Assembly (NCBI RefSeq): GCF_033115175.1
Contig: NC_084831.1
Span: forward strand, 74,843,502-74,907,501
Origin: Lepus europaeus
Lineage: Eukaryota; Chordata; Mammalia; Lagomorpha; Leporidae
Length of the DNA: 64,000 nt
Reading direction: 5' to 3'
The notes under the pieces were generated by a model. The model ran no database searches. It was not told the DNA's origin and saw only the letters and a program-made list of their open reading frames with translations. Positions within the stretch are counted from its first letter, which is position 1; every line of letters starts with the position of its first letter. This document shows positions 12,087 through 24,442 of the stretch, piece after piece. The position numbers and the translations under genes were made by a program.

Positions 12087-12504
12087 CTATTTATCTTTCA
12101 TTGCTGTTTTAGTTGATTAGTCAGACAATTTCTATCATATCAAACACTTGAAATATCTGGAAAGTTGATATTCTTCTTATTATAGTAAGGGATCACAAAG
12201 TTGGAGTATCACTGGAGGGAAAGTGTGGATAGTGGGGGCCCAGAGTTACTTGACTTGTCCTTTATAGAAAAAAGTTTACGTGGTTAATGCCAGTCGCCAG
12301 GGACTCCTTCAGATCCAGCATGGTGTTGTGCTGATATAAACCAAGAAATAGAAATGTTTCTTATTGGACTTCATGATCTCCGTCTTTATGTGTGAGAAAA
12401 TTAACTTTTCACAAGGATTATTATTTGAAGAAATTTATAGTATTTATTTAAGAAAACACTTAAAAGCCCATGCTACTGAGGACAAACTAGGCTAAGATCA
12501 ATAA
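12087..12504. other. Stretch without recognised feature
   Basis: Unique-looking AT-rich sequence between a C-SINE and a MIR; I see nothing codable in it. Confidence 0.4.
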
Positions 12505-12730
12505 AGCAGGGCACTGGGTTCAAGATCCAACTGTTGTGCCTTATAGCAATGAAAACTTAGACTAATTAGTTAATGTCCTTGTTCCTCATTTTCTTCATAT
12601 ATAAAATAGAGGGAATAATAACACTCATATTATAGGACAGTTATGAGGATTAAATGAGACAATACATGTAAATTGTGTAAAGTAGTATCTGAGACATGGA
12701 AAACAATAATCATTATTATAATTATTGAAC
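12505..12730 (+). repeat. MIR SINE
   Basis: The order 'cttcatatataaaatagaggg', 'aataataacactcatattatagg', 'gttatgaggattaaatgag' and 'taatcattattataatt' follows the sense MIR core and 3' end. Confidence 0.8.
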
Positions 12731-12894
12731 ATAAAAAATAAAGTTGAAAATGTCAAGCAAATATAGATGCTATACTAAGAAATCTGATTTCTTGGCAAAG
12801 AATTTGATCGTTATCTGAATAAATATACTCTTATTTATTGGTGTGTACTGACACAATATTATGGCACAGATGTACTCTTTTTAAAAAATTCATC

Positions 12895-13045
12895 TTTATA
12901 AATAGGGATGATAATTGTATTATTTTCACAGCATTGTTATAAGGATTTAAATAATAAAACTCTTAATAATTTTCCTGGCACTACTAATAAGCACTCAAAA
13001 CACTAGTTGTGCTCCTATTGCTAATTATTATTATTATCATGATAT
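12895..13045 (+). repeat. MIR SINE 3' part
   Basis: A second, more diverged MIR tail is readable: 'ataaatagggatgataattg', 'gttataaggatttaaat', 'cctggcactactaataagcac', 'attattattattat'. Confidence 0.65.
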
Positions 13046-13284
13046 TATAATAAGTTCAGAGTTTGAGAGATACATGTAAGGGCATAATTATAATTACATA
13101 GTAGAATAAGAACAGGAGAGCTAAGATTCCAAATCTTTTTAAGAATGAGTACAGTTTTTCCAGATGGAGAGATGAGGAAGGACATTCATGGGTTCCCCAT
13201 GCCTTTCACCTAAACTTGACTTATTTTCTTTCTTTTTTTTTTTTAAAGCATTTATTATTTCTGAAGACATTTATTTTATTTTTT

Positions 13285-13626
13285 TACATTTTTTTTTTGA
13301 CAGGCAGAGTGGACAGTGAGAGAGAGAGACAGAGAGAAAGGTCTTCCTTTGCCGTTGGTTCACCCTCCAATGGCCGCTGCGGCTGGCACGCTGCGGCCAG
13401 CGCACCGCGCTGATCCGATGGCAGGAGCCAGGTGCTTATCCTGGTCTCCCATGGGGTGCAGGGCCCAAGCACTTGGGCCATCCTCCATTGCACTTCCGGG
13501 CCACAGCAGAGAGCTGGCCTGGAAGAGGAGCAACTGGGACAGAATCCGGTGCCCCGACCGGGACTAGAACCCGGTGTGCCGGCGCCGCAAGGCGGAGGAT
13601 TAGCCTAGTGAGCCGAGGCGGCGGCT
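13285..13626 (-). repeat. Young-type C-SINE (CpG-rich subfamily)
   Basis: The minus-strand copy runs from an A-tail (T run at 13290-13299) and 'gacaggcagagtggacag' to a head full of CpG ('gccggcgccgc', ending about 13626). The CpG content and low divergence from the copies at 33632, 43404, 46454 and 54376 indicate recent activity. The flank beginning at 13627 is L1 sequence, so the insertion lies at the edge of, or within, an L1. Confidence 0.94.
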
Positions 13627-13803
13627 TTAATTGTAGCTTAGACAGCACCTTTCTTAGCTCCTCTAATAATGACTCTGTCCTTTGTTCTAGGCCCTGTCTA
13701 GTGCACTTGGGCCTCATTCCTTTGTAATCATAACCTCTACTCTACCACCAATGGCTCTACTCCCAACATGTGTGTACTGATGGTCCTCTTCCCCACTTAA
13801 GGC
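13627..13803 (+). mobile_element. L1 fragment (lagomorph-type 3' region)
   Basis: This piece, from 'attgtagcttagacagcacc' to 'cctcttccccactta', is nearly the reverse complement of 39115-39290, which lies inside the minus-strand L1 at 38.6-39.5 kb. It has no ORF and is an internal piece of the L1 3' region. Confidence 0.85.
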
Positions 13804-14127
13804 TTTTGACTTATTTTCAAAGCGTCACTAGGCCCACACTCTTGGCAGTTAGAAACTGGCTTTGAATTGACACAAACTCGTCAATTAACAGGGAACCGAG
13901 AACTCATCTGTGAAACATGCAGATGAAGTATCCACAGTCCCCCAGCTGGTTTTCCTGTTTCTAGACTCTCACTTCCTTAGCATAATGTCCATGAAGTTGA
14001 CACACTAATCTCCCTAAAGTGCAGTTTTCATCACGCTGTAACTAGGATGGCTACTGAATGCCTACTTTCCATGTCCAAACAACTCCATCTAGTTTGCAGG
14101 ATCCCCTGCAGTCTTGCAATTCAGAGT

Positions 14128-14265
14128 ATGACACCAGCACCAACATCACCCAGGAACTTAGTAGCGATAGACAGTCTTACACCCTAATCCACACATACCA
14201 AACCAAAGTCTTTATTTTAACAAGATCTCCAGGTATGTAAGTTTGAGAAACTCTTCTTTATGATA
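14128..14265 (+). repeat. MER5A-like hAT/Charlie DNA element remnant
   Basis: The order 'cagcaccaacatcacccagga', 'tttattttaacaagatctcc' and 'aggtatgtaagtttgagaaac' resembles MER5A, a short non-autonomous hAT element. It is diverged and partial. Confidence 0.7.
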
Positions 14266-14383
14266 TCCATTAAACTAAACCAAACAAAATCCCTAACCTG
14301 TAACACAACTCATGGTTCTATCAAGAACCATTGAAGCTGTCTGATCTCTGTCTCCAATCCTGCTTCTTGGTGATGCATAGGCA

Positions 14384-14572
14384 GGCCTCCCATGATGACT
14401 TACATCTCTGACACACACGGGAAACCTGAAGTGAGTTCCTGGCTCTTGGCTTGAGCCTGGCCCAACACTGCTGTTGAAGGCATTTGGGGAATGAACCAGG
14501 AGATAGGAGATCACTCTCTGCTTTACTGTATCTGTTACTCTTTCTCTATGCCTTTCAAATAGAAATGAAAAA
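14384..14572 (+). repeat. C-SINE 3' half, 5' truncated
   Basis: Only the body ('gagttcctggctcttggcttgagcc') through 'aatgaaccaggagataggag' and 'gcctttcaaatagaaat' is present. It lies immediately upstream of a young-type C-SINE on the same strand. Confidence 0.87.
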
Positions 14573-14581
14573 GAGAGGGAG

Positions 14582-14935
14582 GGGCCTGCGCCTTGGCTTA
14601 ACAGGCTAATCCTCTGCCTTGCAGCGCCGGCACACCGGGTTCTAGTCCCAGTTGGGGTGCCGGATTCTATGCCGGTTGCCCCTCTTCCAGGCCAGCTCTC
14701 TGCTGTGGCCCGGGTGTGCAGTGGAGGATGGCCCAAGTGCTTGGGCCCTGCACCCCATGGGAGACCAGGAGAGGCACCTGGCTCCTGGCTTCGGATCAGC
14801 GCGATGTGCCGGCCGCAGCGGCCATTGGAGGGTGAACCAACGGCAAAAAGGAAGACCTTTCTCTCTGTCTCTCTCTCTCTCACAGTCCACTCTGCCTGTC
14901 AAAAAAAAAGAAAAAGAAAAAGAAAAAGAAAAAGA
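14582..14935 (+). repeat. Young-type C-SINE
   Basis: The head is 'ggcctgcgccttggcttaac', the body includes 'ccggttgcccctcttccaggc', then comes (CT)n and 'actctgcctgtcaaaaaaaaag'. Its tail (AAAAAG)n runs into a long polypurine microsatellite. Confidence 0.95.
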
Positions 14936-15094
14936 GAGGGAGGGAGGGAGGGAGGGAGGGAAGGAGGGAGGGAGGGAGGGAGGAAGGAAGGAAGGAAGGA
15001 AGGAAGGGAAACAAAGTAGAAGGGAGGGAGGAAAGGAGGGAGAAAAAATGAAGGAAGTAGGGAGGAAGAAGGAAAGAAAAGGAAGAAAGAAAAA
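14936..15094 (+). repeat. Polypurine microsatellite (GGGA/GGAA)n
   Basis: About 160 bases are almost pure purine on the + strand: a (GGGA)n core at 14938-14980, (GGAA)n at about 14981-15008, then mixed purine. It is continuous with the A-tail of the preceding SINE and most likely grew from it. It produces long meaningless open frames rich in Arg, Lys, Glu and Gly. Confidence 0.95.
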
Positions 15095-15415
15095 TTAAAT
15101 CCTTTCACTAATTTCTCTGCATACAAGGCAATCCGTTTGCTCATGTTCTTAGCTCCCCTGGAAATACCCTATTTCCCCTCTCCTGCTATTTAAATCTCAT
15201 TCCATCTTGAAGGGCAGCCAAAGGTTCCATAGCTTTCATGAAATAAAGTCCATTTAAACTACACTAATCTTCCTGAACACTGCTTGCGTTTAAGTCAACA
15301 CCATTTCACTCTTAATCCACACTGGATAAATCCATATAATTTGTACCTTTTTGCACTTTTTTGGTCAAAACTACTTAAACGAAGTTATATTATTAAAATA
15401 TATTTAAGCTTTTTT
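15095..15415. other. Stretch without gene; possible L2-like relic
   Basis: The sequence is unique-looking. A faint L2-like stretch may be present around 15150-15240, but I do not assign it firmly. Confidence 0.35.
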
Positions 15416-15757
15416 TGGCCAGCGTTATGGTTTAGAAGGTTAAACCTCTGCCTGCAGCATCTCATAGAGACCACAGTTCGAGTCCTGTCTGCTCCACTGC
15501 CGATTCAGCAGTGCTAATGTGCTTGGGAAAACAGAGGAAGATGGCTCAAATACTTGGGCCTCCACACCCACATGGGAGACCTGCATGAAACTCCTGGCTT
15601 CTGGCTCCTGACTTGGGCCTGGCCCACCCCCAGCCACTGCAGCCATGTGGGGAGTGAACCAGCAAATGGAAGATTGATCTCTGTGTCTCTGTTTGTGTCT
15701 CTCTCTCCTCTCTCTCTCTCTCTATTTCTGCCTTCCAAATAAGTAAATAAATATTGA
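15416..15757 (+). repeat. C-SINE, full length
   Basis: The head is 'ggccagcgttatggtttag', the body includes 'gaggaagatggctcaaatac', the (CT)n tract is at 15699-15723 and the tail is 'aaataagtaaataaat'. Confidence 0.93.
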
Positions 15758-17518
15758 GGCAGGGGGAAGCCTTTTGTGACATGGAACTGATTTAATATTT
15801 CAACTGATAGGGGTTAGACAAAGAGATATTGGGCTTTAACTGTGTCATGTTAATTTTACTTCCTATAAATGACTCTAACTTTTTTAGTAGACCAGAAATA
15901 TGTCTGTCTTCATTCATTAACAAATAATATTTTGTTTGTCCTTTTCTGACTGCTTAGTTTGAGAAATGGCAGGCACTAAATAAACACTTGTGAACTGAAG
16001 ATGATCTTCAATCACAGGTTGGGAACTAAATTTACACACACGGAACAACACTGCACAAATGCAGCCCTTTGCTCCTACTGCTATTCATGACATAAGGAAA
16101 CATTCACGAGTTTGCAAAGACACTTTGGTTCACCAGTAGTGTCTTTTGGATCAGAAAGTTCCTCCAGGGTGCCATGGAAGTTTCGGCTTCTCTGTAGTTA
16201 ATGTTTGCGTTCACCAGAGACTAGGTTGGAGCACAGCCAACCAAATGGAATTGGCTAGTAAAAGCTTTTGTGGGTGAGCATTCTGGAAACAAGTTTCAAG
16301 ACCATTTGCTAGCAAAACCTCAGCTGGGGGAATTCTAACCAATATAGAAGTTTCATTTGAAGGTGGAGGGGCAGAGGAGATGAAATTCTTACTGAAGTAT
16401 CTAATATCTTAAGTTCTGTAATAGTAAAAGGAATGTTATCTTTTCTTGTTTTCGAAAAATGACAAGATTTGCAGAAAGATTTGCTGTGAGCCCCTTGATG
16501 CCGTCAATACGATTCGAGTGGGGTCACACAAGGAAACTTCAAACCGAGTAAAAGCACTATTTCTAAAACTAGCATAAAACTAGAAATTTACAAGATGTGA
16601 TGTTACACGAAGAGTGCATATTGCTTGGACAGAAGTATCAGTCATTTCCTTTGATTCGTTATCTTCAAATTAGTGACAACTTTCCTTTAGCGCACTCAGC
16701 GAGCTTGTTGAAGATGAGCTCCCACACGTGATGTGCAATTTTCTCTTCAACTTTTAATTTCTCTGGATACAGAAGAAAAACTCTGGTTTCTTAATTGAGC
16801 AATTATTATTTCTTAAGTGAATATAGAGCTTGATGCTACTGCCAAAATCTTCCTTTCAACCAGAGAACAAGTCTAGGGCAGTAGCATAAGCAAAGCCTGG
16901 CAGGACCCCAACTTTAGGTAGAGGAGCCAAGTCAAGACTGAAGAGGGACTCATCCCTCACCTCCAGTCACTCTCTGGCATCTACTGAGGTTCTTGAATGA
17001 ATGCCAGTTAGGACCGATTTACACGTTTCCTTGGAGGTTTTAGATAACTTCACTAAGAGCAGTTTGTTTTTCTCATTTAGACCCCTTCTCCCAAGTAGAT
17101 TTCCAAACTTGCTGCTGAATATGCTGTTTGCAGGTCATTACTGGGTTTCCATATTGACATTAAGAAGTGACTCATCTTAACTCTCAGACCTAAATTGGTG
17201 GAGTGGTTCTACCACATTTTTTACAATGCTGTCCCAGAATTCAAGCAACAGAAAAGACTTCATATGCAGTTTGTGAAATATGCCCATGCAATAAACTTAC
17301 TGCTTCATGGCTTATGTCACTGACGAGCAATTCTACTTATTTTTGTCTGCCCTTATATAGAGCTGGACTCCATTTCTTGGGAATTTCTACCATTTGTCTT
17401 AGTTTTCAAAGACACTGACTGTCTCCTTTATGTAAGAAATCCTTCAAATGTTTGAAGATATAATGTATGCTTCCTCTTTATGAATAGGTTTATCTCTCTC
17501 TCTCATTCTCCCCGCCCC
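15758..17518. other. SINE-free unique sequence, no gene recognised
   Basis: An L2-like 3' end scrap ('ggcaggcactaaataaacac') is at about 15969-15988. The rest has no classified repeat. The 71-codon frame at 17203-17418 has no recognisable domain. The stretch could hold conserved non-coding sequence, which cannot be judged without comparison. Confidence 0.4.
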
Positions 17519-17823
17519 CTTTCTTTTATTTATTTGAAAGGCAGAATCACAGAAAGAGAAATCTTCCACACACTGGTTCACTCCCTCAATGGCAGCAATG
17601 GCTCAGGCTGGGCCAGGTCAGAGCCTGGAGCCTAGAAATTCAACTGGGTCTCCTCTGCGGGCGGCAGGGGCCCAAGCACTTGGGCCATCTTCCACTACTT
17701 TTCCACGTGCATTAGCAACGAATTGTTTTGGAAGTGCAGCAGCCAGGACTTGAACTGGTACTCATAAGGGATGCTCGTGTCCCAGGTGGCAGCTTAACTC
17801 GCTATGCCCCAAGACCAGGTCCT
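17519..17823 (-). repeat. C-SINE
   Basis: The tail is 'cttttatttatttgaaaggc' at 17522-17541, and the head ends 'ctatgccccaagaccaggtcc'. The (GA)n section is short. Confidence 0.92.
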
Positions 17824-17982
17824 ATGTTTCTCTGTCTAATTAAGCTTCTCTTATTCCTTCACCTACTCCTAACATTATATGGATTCCAAACTTTATTATT
17901 AATGAGAAGTTATTTTAAAACCACTTTTTGAACATTATATGCTAATATTGAGCTCAATTAAAAATATGTGATTTGTATTTTG

Positions 17983-18236
17983 TTTAAGTTTATTTATTTG
18001 AAAGGCAGAGTGACTGGACATGGGGAGTAGAGAGAGAGAGAGAACTGTGGCTGGCCCATTCAAAGCCAGTAATCAGGAACTTTATTGATATTTCCCACAT
18101 GGGTAGCAGGAATCTCAATACCTGGGCCATCATCTGCTGCCTCCAAGGTGAATTAGCTGGAAGCTGAATCAGAATCAGAGGCAGGACTTGATCCCAAGCA
18201 GTGGTTTAAGCCCCTGCACCACAACACCTACCCCAA
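17983..18236 (-). repeat. C-SINE, older, internally shortened
   Basis: It has the tail 'gtttatttatttgaaaggc' and a GA tract at 18030-18042, but is missing part of the 'gttcactcccc' block. The head ends 'accacaacacctacccc'. Confidence 0.87.
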
Positions 18237-20210
18237 AACCTGTATTTTAAATAGTCTTTTTCATGTTTAAGTTTTGGTTGCTGTATTAAACATGTGTAAT
18301 ATGTGATACAATCTAGAAATTGCTCTTTAAACTTCAGATTGGTAAACTCAGCTATAGAAAGCATCTTTCTGGTTGCCTCCATTAATGAAAATTTTACTAG
18401 GCATTGCTTATTGATGATTGAAAAAAAATGTTGAAATATTACTGTCAGCTATAGATGTAAAAACTTCACTAGAGGACTATCTCAACTGTAGGATAAAATG
18501 TTTACTATCTAAATACAAATGTTAGCATCCACTAAAATTTATTAGGACGATCTTAGATCACTTAACTCTTAATTACAGTTTAAAAAAATTTTATTATACA
18601 GAATCAAATTAAAATAGTTACTATTTGCAAAATTCAAAACATTTATGAAAATATAAATAGCCAACACTTTAATTAGAATCAAAGACAGTGTGAATATTCC
18701 TTATGTGCCTACAAAAGTTTTTCTAATCTTTTGCAAGCAAGGTAGATGATTAATATTCATCCAAGTGACATCAACTATTTAACACATTATGATTTCACTT
18801 CTCATTAAGATTGTTATGTTACTGAAGCTTGACCAAATTTTCTTCATGCGTGGCCCTCCACTTAATTTCTATATTCTACAGTTTTCCTCCTGGATCAGAT
18901 TTTGCCTTGTCTTTAATTATTTTCCTTCCTTCTCTTACCTGTATTCAAGAAATAGAAAAAGACTCTTTGATGTGCCAAACCAAAGTATGTTCAGATAAAA
19001 GGTAAATAATTCAACAGACTTGTTGAGGAGGGTTGACATTTGAACATTGGAGGATTCCTTTACTCACCCACTTTCTTACTGAGGTCAGGTGACCTGCACT
19101 AGTGCCTGGCTAGAGTGAGTTTCAAATTGATAAAAAGCTTCTAAGAAAGGATTAGTGGAAAAAAATAGCAAAACGTAACTATACAAAATAAATCAATGAA
19201 GTAGGAAGGTCCAAACAGATATTCTTGTTAAGTGTTATACTTGTCCAATAATCCTCTCTGAAAATATTTTATATCTGTGGGTGGAGGCAAGTTGCACATT
19301 GTAAGAGGTGTTATTATATTCATCAGGACTTGGTTGTAAATTTGACTACATAGTTTTGGTTCACAGAGAAATAAGGAGGAAATATCCGATTAAAGTGTGC
19401 ATTGCTGCTGAAGCAAATGGAGGTTGCCATAGCAATTGAGATGAAACATGCAAGAAATGAGATAATTAAATGTAACCCCTTTAATAGTTTTGACAGTCAA
19501 TGCACTGCCAATAGGAAAAGTTATCTACAGTACTAAGATAAAACACATTCCTCATGGAAAGTCTACTTACTAGTATTTTGTTGTTCCTTTCCTAAATGCA
19601 TTGCTGTAGGTATCTAATTTGAATGTTCTCTTTGAACAATCAAATACAGTTTTGACCTTGGTCTGCAAATGCCTAGAATTTCTGCTGGTTTATTGTATCA
19701 TGGGAGCAGACATCTATAGAAAAAAACACATTTTCCCCCTTCTAGCTCTTGAAAAAATGTACTAAAGCCAAAACTATCACAGTTGAGCTTAGAATTCAAT
19801 AATATCTAGAACGTGCTGCCCTCTTCAGGAGCTGCTGCTTAAAAATACTTTGATTTTTCTTTTAGCATTTTAGAAACTAACTATGAGTTGTAATATGAAA
19901 AGTTCTATTAATGATTCTTTAGGAATAAGTACAGCATACAATAAAATATTTCTAAGTTTAAAATGTTTCCATTAATAGTTTGCATTAATCATTCAGTAGA
20001 CACAAAATTTTGATGTGAATTATTAATATCTGATTAAATAAAAACAATAATTTCCCCTAAAAATTGCATTCATAAGGAGAACTCGGGAATCATCAAGGAA
20101 TTTCAGATGTTGATATTTAATATCCAAATGTCTAAAGTAAAAGTGTCTAAATAATAAAATATTTCCTATGTGGAAATCTAAGTAGGATACCCTACAAATC
20201 CTATTTTTCA
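18237..20210. other. Long AT-rich stretch, no gene or young repeat
   Basis: Nearly 2 kb has no recognisable SINE, LINE 3' end or RNA gene. The 69-codon frame at 18789-18998 has no recognisable domain. Ancient repeats may be present but unreadable. Confidence 0.4.
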
Positions 20211-20537
20211 GCAAAAAATCTTTTTATTTATTTATTTGAGAGGTAGAGTTACAGTCACAGAGAGGGAGAGACACAGAGAAAGGTCTTCCATCTTCTAGTT
20301 CACTCCCCAAATGGCCACTATGGCTAGAGCTGGACTGATCCAAAGCCAGTTTCTTCTTCGGCGTATCTCATGCAAATTCAGGGGCCCAAGCACTTGGGCC
20401 ATCTTCCACAGCGTTCCCAGGCCATAACAGATAGCTGGATCAGAAGAGGAGCAGCCAGGACACGTACTGGTGCCCATTTGGGATGCTGGAGCCACAGGCA
20501 GAAGTTTAGCCCACTACATCACAGCAAAAAATCTTTT
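20211..20537 (-). repeat. C-SINE with target-site duplication
   Basis: The element is bracketed by an exact 16-base direct repeat, 'cagcaaaaaatctttt', at 20208-20223 and 20522-20537. The tail and (GA) part follow the first copy; the head ends just before the second. Confidence 0.95.
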
Positions 20538-20579
20538 AAAAATTAGTGAACTTCAGTATTAGTTACCTATTAAATGTCC

Positions 20580-20785
20580 TGGGGCAGGTGTTTGGTCTAG
20601 CAACTGAAATGCTGATTGGGACACCAACTAGTTGGCTCATATAGTTACCCATGTGGGAGACATGGGCTGGGTTGAGTTCCAGGCTCCCCAGCTTTGACCC
20701 CAGAGACCAGTCCAGGAATTTGGGGAATAGGCCTCAAATGCAAGTTCTCTATCTACCCTTCAAATAAAAAATAAATTTAAAAGTT
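20580..20785 (+). repeat. C-SINE, older type
   Basis: The head 'ggggcaggtgtttggtctagc' is diverged. The body has 'gttgagttccaggctcccc', and the tail is 'aaataaaaaataaat'. Confidence 0.82.
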
Positions 20786-23198
20786 TTTTTTAATTAATTT
20801 CCTTAACCATTATATGGTTTGACAAAGGGATATGAACTTGCTGTGTTTTTCTCTACATTATACCTGAAGAGAATTAAAACAACATAAAGGAGCAGAAAAG
20901 AACCAATGTTTAGTAATACTAATTATCAGGATGAGGGAAAAGCGCATGTTCATGCATCCTGACATTTTCCTTTATAGTAGAACTATTGACACAAAGAATG
21001 ATTTTCTATTAATTGCTAAAAATGAAAGTAAATGTTAATTAAAACTTTTTAAAGAACATATTAGGTTCAAGAACAAATACCCTTTCAAGATAAAATTTTG
21101 TTCCAATTCTTATCATGTGATGTAAATGAAACTTTGCAGTTCATCAACAGGAAGCAACAAGAAAATGAATAGTTTCTTATTATGGAAAAATAGGAGTTTG
21201 TCTATTAATTTTGTTTCTCAGCTCCTACATCTGATTTTAAGTTCAAAATTCCAGACAGGAAATTTATTAGTATTTCAATGGACATATTGGTCATTAATGT
21301 CGACTTCAGGAAAGTGGACTGCCCCTAATTCTCCCTTAAAGTTTATGTTTAGTGTATCATATGTATCAATGAAAAATTCAACTGAGTTAAAGGGCAGAGT
21401 GAATAAACAAATTAACAATTTTCTCTTAACCCTATAACATTTGTTTTATGGAAAATAAAGTTTTATTCTGTATTCGAAAGTACTTATTCTAATACTTGTT
21501 TAACTCTAAGGTAACTCTGTCTAAAGGCATGTAATATATGTTCAAGAATTCTTAGAACACTGATTTGTGTTTTCTGCAATAGATTTACTTCATTTTTGTT
21601 TTGCTGCTGATGCATTACAGTTGGCAGTTAGGATCCCTGTGGATGGGAGTATAGTAAATAATAATATTTTCTTTGTTTTCTAGGGTGTTTATGGCACAAT
21701 GATAAATTTCATCTTTCCCTGAATGGTAAGTAAAGAATCTTTCTATATTTGATAGTACCAAGCACAAACAAGAAAAACTGAATTGTTATAGTGAAAGTGG
21801 AATATCATTTACTAAAAGTATTGAATGATCTGGTAATTATAAGGTAGCTTATACTTTTACAAATAAATGGATGATGCGTTACAAATTCTATGAGCCTCCT
21901 AAAGTTCACACCAAGTATGCTACAGGCTCTTCAAAGGGAATATAAGGTTTTGCTTTCTATGTTGGATTGCAATTGAACATAGCATATTCGACATTTTGTT
22001 TGCTGGGGTAATTCACTTTAAAATATACACAGATAAAGAAACAAATGTAGTTTATATTCTATGAGCAGACTGAGAAAGCATTTCTGCAATGCATATTGAG
22101 AGTGGGTGAGTAAGAGTTCTTTGGAATTTTTACTGTTACATAAAAACTGATTGTAACTTATGTTTGACCAGGGCTTTGCAGCATCTGTGATTTTAAAAAT
22201 GTTTATTTTCTCAAAGCATACATCATAACTTCTCCTAGGCAAGCTAGCTACTGTATGATTTTGTTTAAATACATAGTTTTGTTGTCATGACATAAAAAGT
22301 AATATGTAGTTTTAGTCTTTTCATAACCTCTTTACAGGCCAAATAATAATAAAAATTAATCTTACTGAATAGGAAAGGTCAGTGTAAAATGATATTTCCC
22401 AGCAAGTTATTACTGTGTTTTATGAAGTTCCCCCCCCAACACTTCCCTCCCCCACACTCCACCAGTGGTTCCCAGTAGTTCTTGGGTATTCCCTATAAAA
22501 TGAAAGAATTTCTCACGGCTGAAAAAAAAAAATCACTTTGAAATAAACCAATCATCAGAAAGCGTCATGTAGGTGAAAAAATAGATCACAAAACTACATT
22601 GTGTGTTCTATATCGGTGTGCTTGTGTGTGGCAGACAGAGAAAACTGATATTATATGGTGAACTGAGAAAAAAAAAGGCTCATAAAAGGTACACAGAAGA
22701 ATGGGAATGAGAGTAGCTTACTATTCTTATTCCTTCATATTCTGAATTTTCTACAGTAAATAAATATTTTTATATTCATTATATTCAAACAAAAGCATTA
22801 TCTGAAAAGCCATTCAAAAGAGTACATTTATTAGAAAATAAATGTGAAATGTGTATATAAAACTGGAAAATATCTCTTTATGTCAACTACATAACCAAAA
22901 TGACCTCACACAAGTAAGAAAACATTGCCTACCTAATCTCAGAGGGAAGCAGAAATATAAGTGAATAAATAAAGGGTGTAAAGTGAGGATAAAGCTATTG
23001 CTTTTATTAATTCTTCTCTGATAATCAGTGCTCCTGAAATTGAAGCATATGTGTGGAAAATTAAATAATTTTAAAACAAAAAAATTAAAAATCTATAGTT
23101 TCACAATGAATTTCAGTATGTAGGAATTTGGCATTTAATTAAATTTTTTACAAGAAAAAAAGGCCTAGCTAGGAAAAGTTCTATCAAGGTGAGACTTT
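20786..23198. other. Long AT-rich stretch without recognised gene
   Basis: About 2.4 kb has no C-SINE. It includes a C run at 22431-22438 and A runs at about 22522 and 22669. The longest open frame (103 codons, 21126-21437) has no recognisable domain. Confidence 0.4.
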
Positions 23199-23214
23199 TA
23201 AAATAATGTTTTAA

Positions 23215-23902
23215 CAGCACTCTGGCCTCAGAATCAGCCCTTAAGGCATTCGGATCTGGCTAAAAAGCCCATGAGAGCATTTCAGGCATGGAAAGCCAAG
23301 ACATTCTGGCAAAAAAAAAAAAAAAAATTTTGCCTAAATGAAAGATCTCTGTGAGTGAGATCCCAGTGGAAAGAACGGGCCATCAAAGAAGGAGGTACCT
23401 TTCTCTGAAGGGAGGAGAGAACTTCCACTTTGCCTATGGCCTTGTCTAAATATGATCAGAGCTGACGAACTCAAGAGGCTTCCATAGCCTTGGAAGCTCA
23501 TGACAAGAGCCTCGGGTGATTACTGACGTCATAAACAAGAGTGTCAATTGTTAAATCAACAACAGGAGTCACTGTGCACTTACTCCTCATGTAGGATCTC
23601 TGTCCTTAATGTGTTGTACTATGTGAATTAATGGTATAACTAGTAATCAAATAGTACTTTATACTTTGTGTTTCTATGTGGGTGCAAACTATTGAAATCT
23701 TTACTTAGTATATACTAAATTGATCTTCTGTATGTAAAGATAATTGAAAATGAATCTTGATGAAGAATGGGATGGAAGAGGGAGTGGGAGATGGGATGGT
23801 TGTGGGTGGGAGGATGGTTATGGGGAAAAACTGCTATAATCTAAAAGTTGTACTTTGGAAATTTATATTTATTAAATAAAAGTTGAATAAATAAAATAAA
23901 AT
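23215..23902 (+). mobile_element. 5'-truncated L1, 3' UTR and tail
   Basis: The copy holds only the 3' region of a lagomorph-type L1, ending in 'tttattaaataaaagttgaataaataaaataaaat'. The G-rich stretch 'gggatggaagagggagtggg' at about 23768 is characteristic. An exact 16-base target-site duplication brackets it (23199-23214 and 23902-23917). An internal A run at 23312-23328 interrupts the 3' UTR. No ORF2 remains, so it cannot move on its own. Confidence 0.93.
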
Positions 23903-24108
23903 AAAATAATGTTTTAAGTCAATAGATCAAACTATTCAATAATAATAAAATTTCTTTTGAAAATCTACTGTATAATTTATCCATTTGCAACATATATCAT
24001 CTTTGCAATTTTAATGTGAAGAATTATTTTAAAATCCAAGGCTAAAAAGAAATAAAGTATAACAGAAAGCCAGATAAATATAAAGAAATCTTAGAATAAG
24101 AATTGCTT

Positions 24109-24431
24109 TAATCACTGTGCACTTACTCACCATGTAGGATTTCTGTCAATGTGTTGTACTATGTGATTTAACGGTAAAACTAGTACTCAAACTGTACTTT
24201 ATACTTTGTGTATCCGTGTGGGTACAAACTGTTAAAATCTTTACTTAGTATATACTAAGTTGATCTTCTGTGTATAAAGATAAGTGAAAATGAATCTTAA
24301 CGAAGAATGGGATGGGAGAGGGAGTGGGAGATGGGATGGTTGCAGGTGGGAGGGAAGTTATGGAGGGAAAAGCCGCTATAATCCAAAAGTTGTACTTTCA
24401 AAATTTATATTTATTAAATAAAAGTTGAAAA
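24109..24431 (+). mobile_element. 5'-truncated L1, short 3' end
   Basis: This second, shorter L1 3' end starts at 'aatcactgtgcacttactc' and ends at 'aaataaaagttgaaa'. It is bracketed by an 11-base direct repeat, 'aagaattgctt', at 24098-24108 and 24432-24442. It parallels 23570-23890 of the previous copy with scattered differences, and the separate direct repeats show an independent insertion. Confidence 0.92.
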
Positions 24432-24442
24432 AAGAATTGCTT

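Noticed and set aside
14293..14883. 196-codon minus-strand open frame
   Set aside because: It is antisense to two adjoining C-SINEs; the same peptide pieces recur at every young C-SINE in the window.
14652..15098. 148-codon frame ending in a Lys/Arg/Glu/Gly-rich repeat
   Set aside because: It is a C-SINE read into its own polypurine microsatellite.
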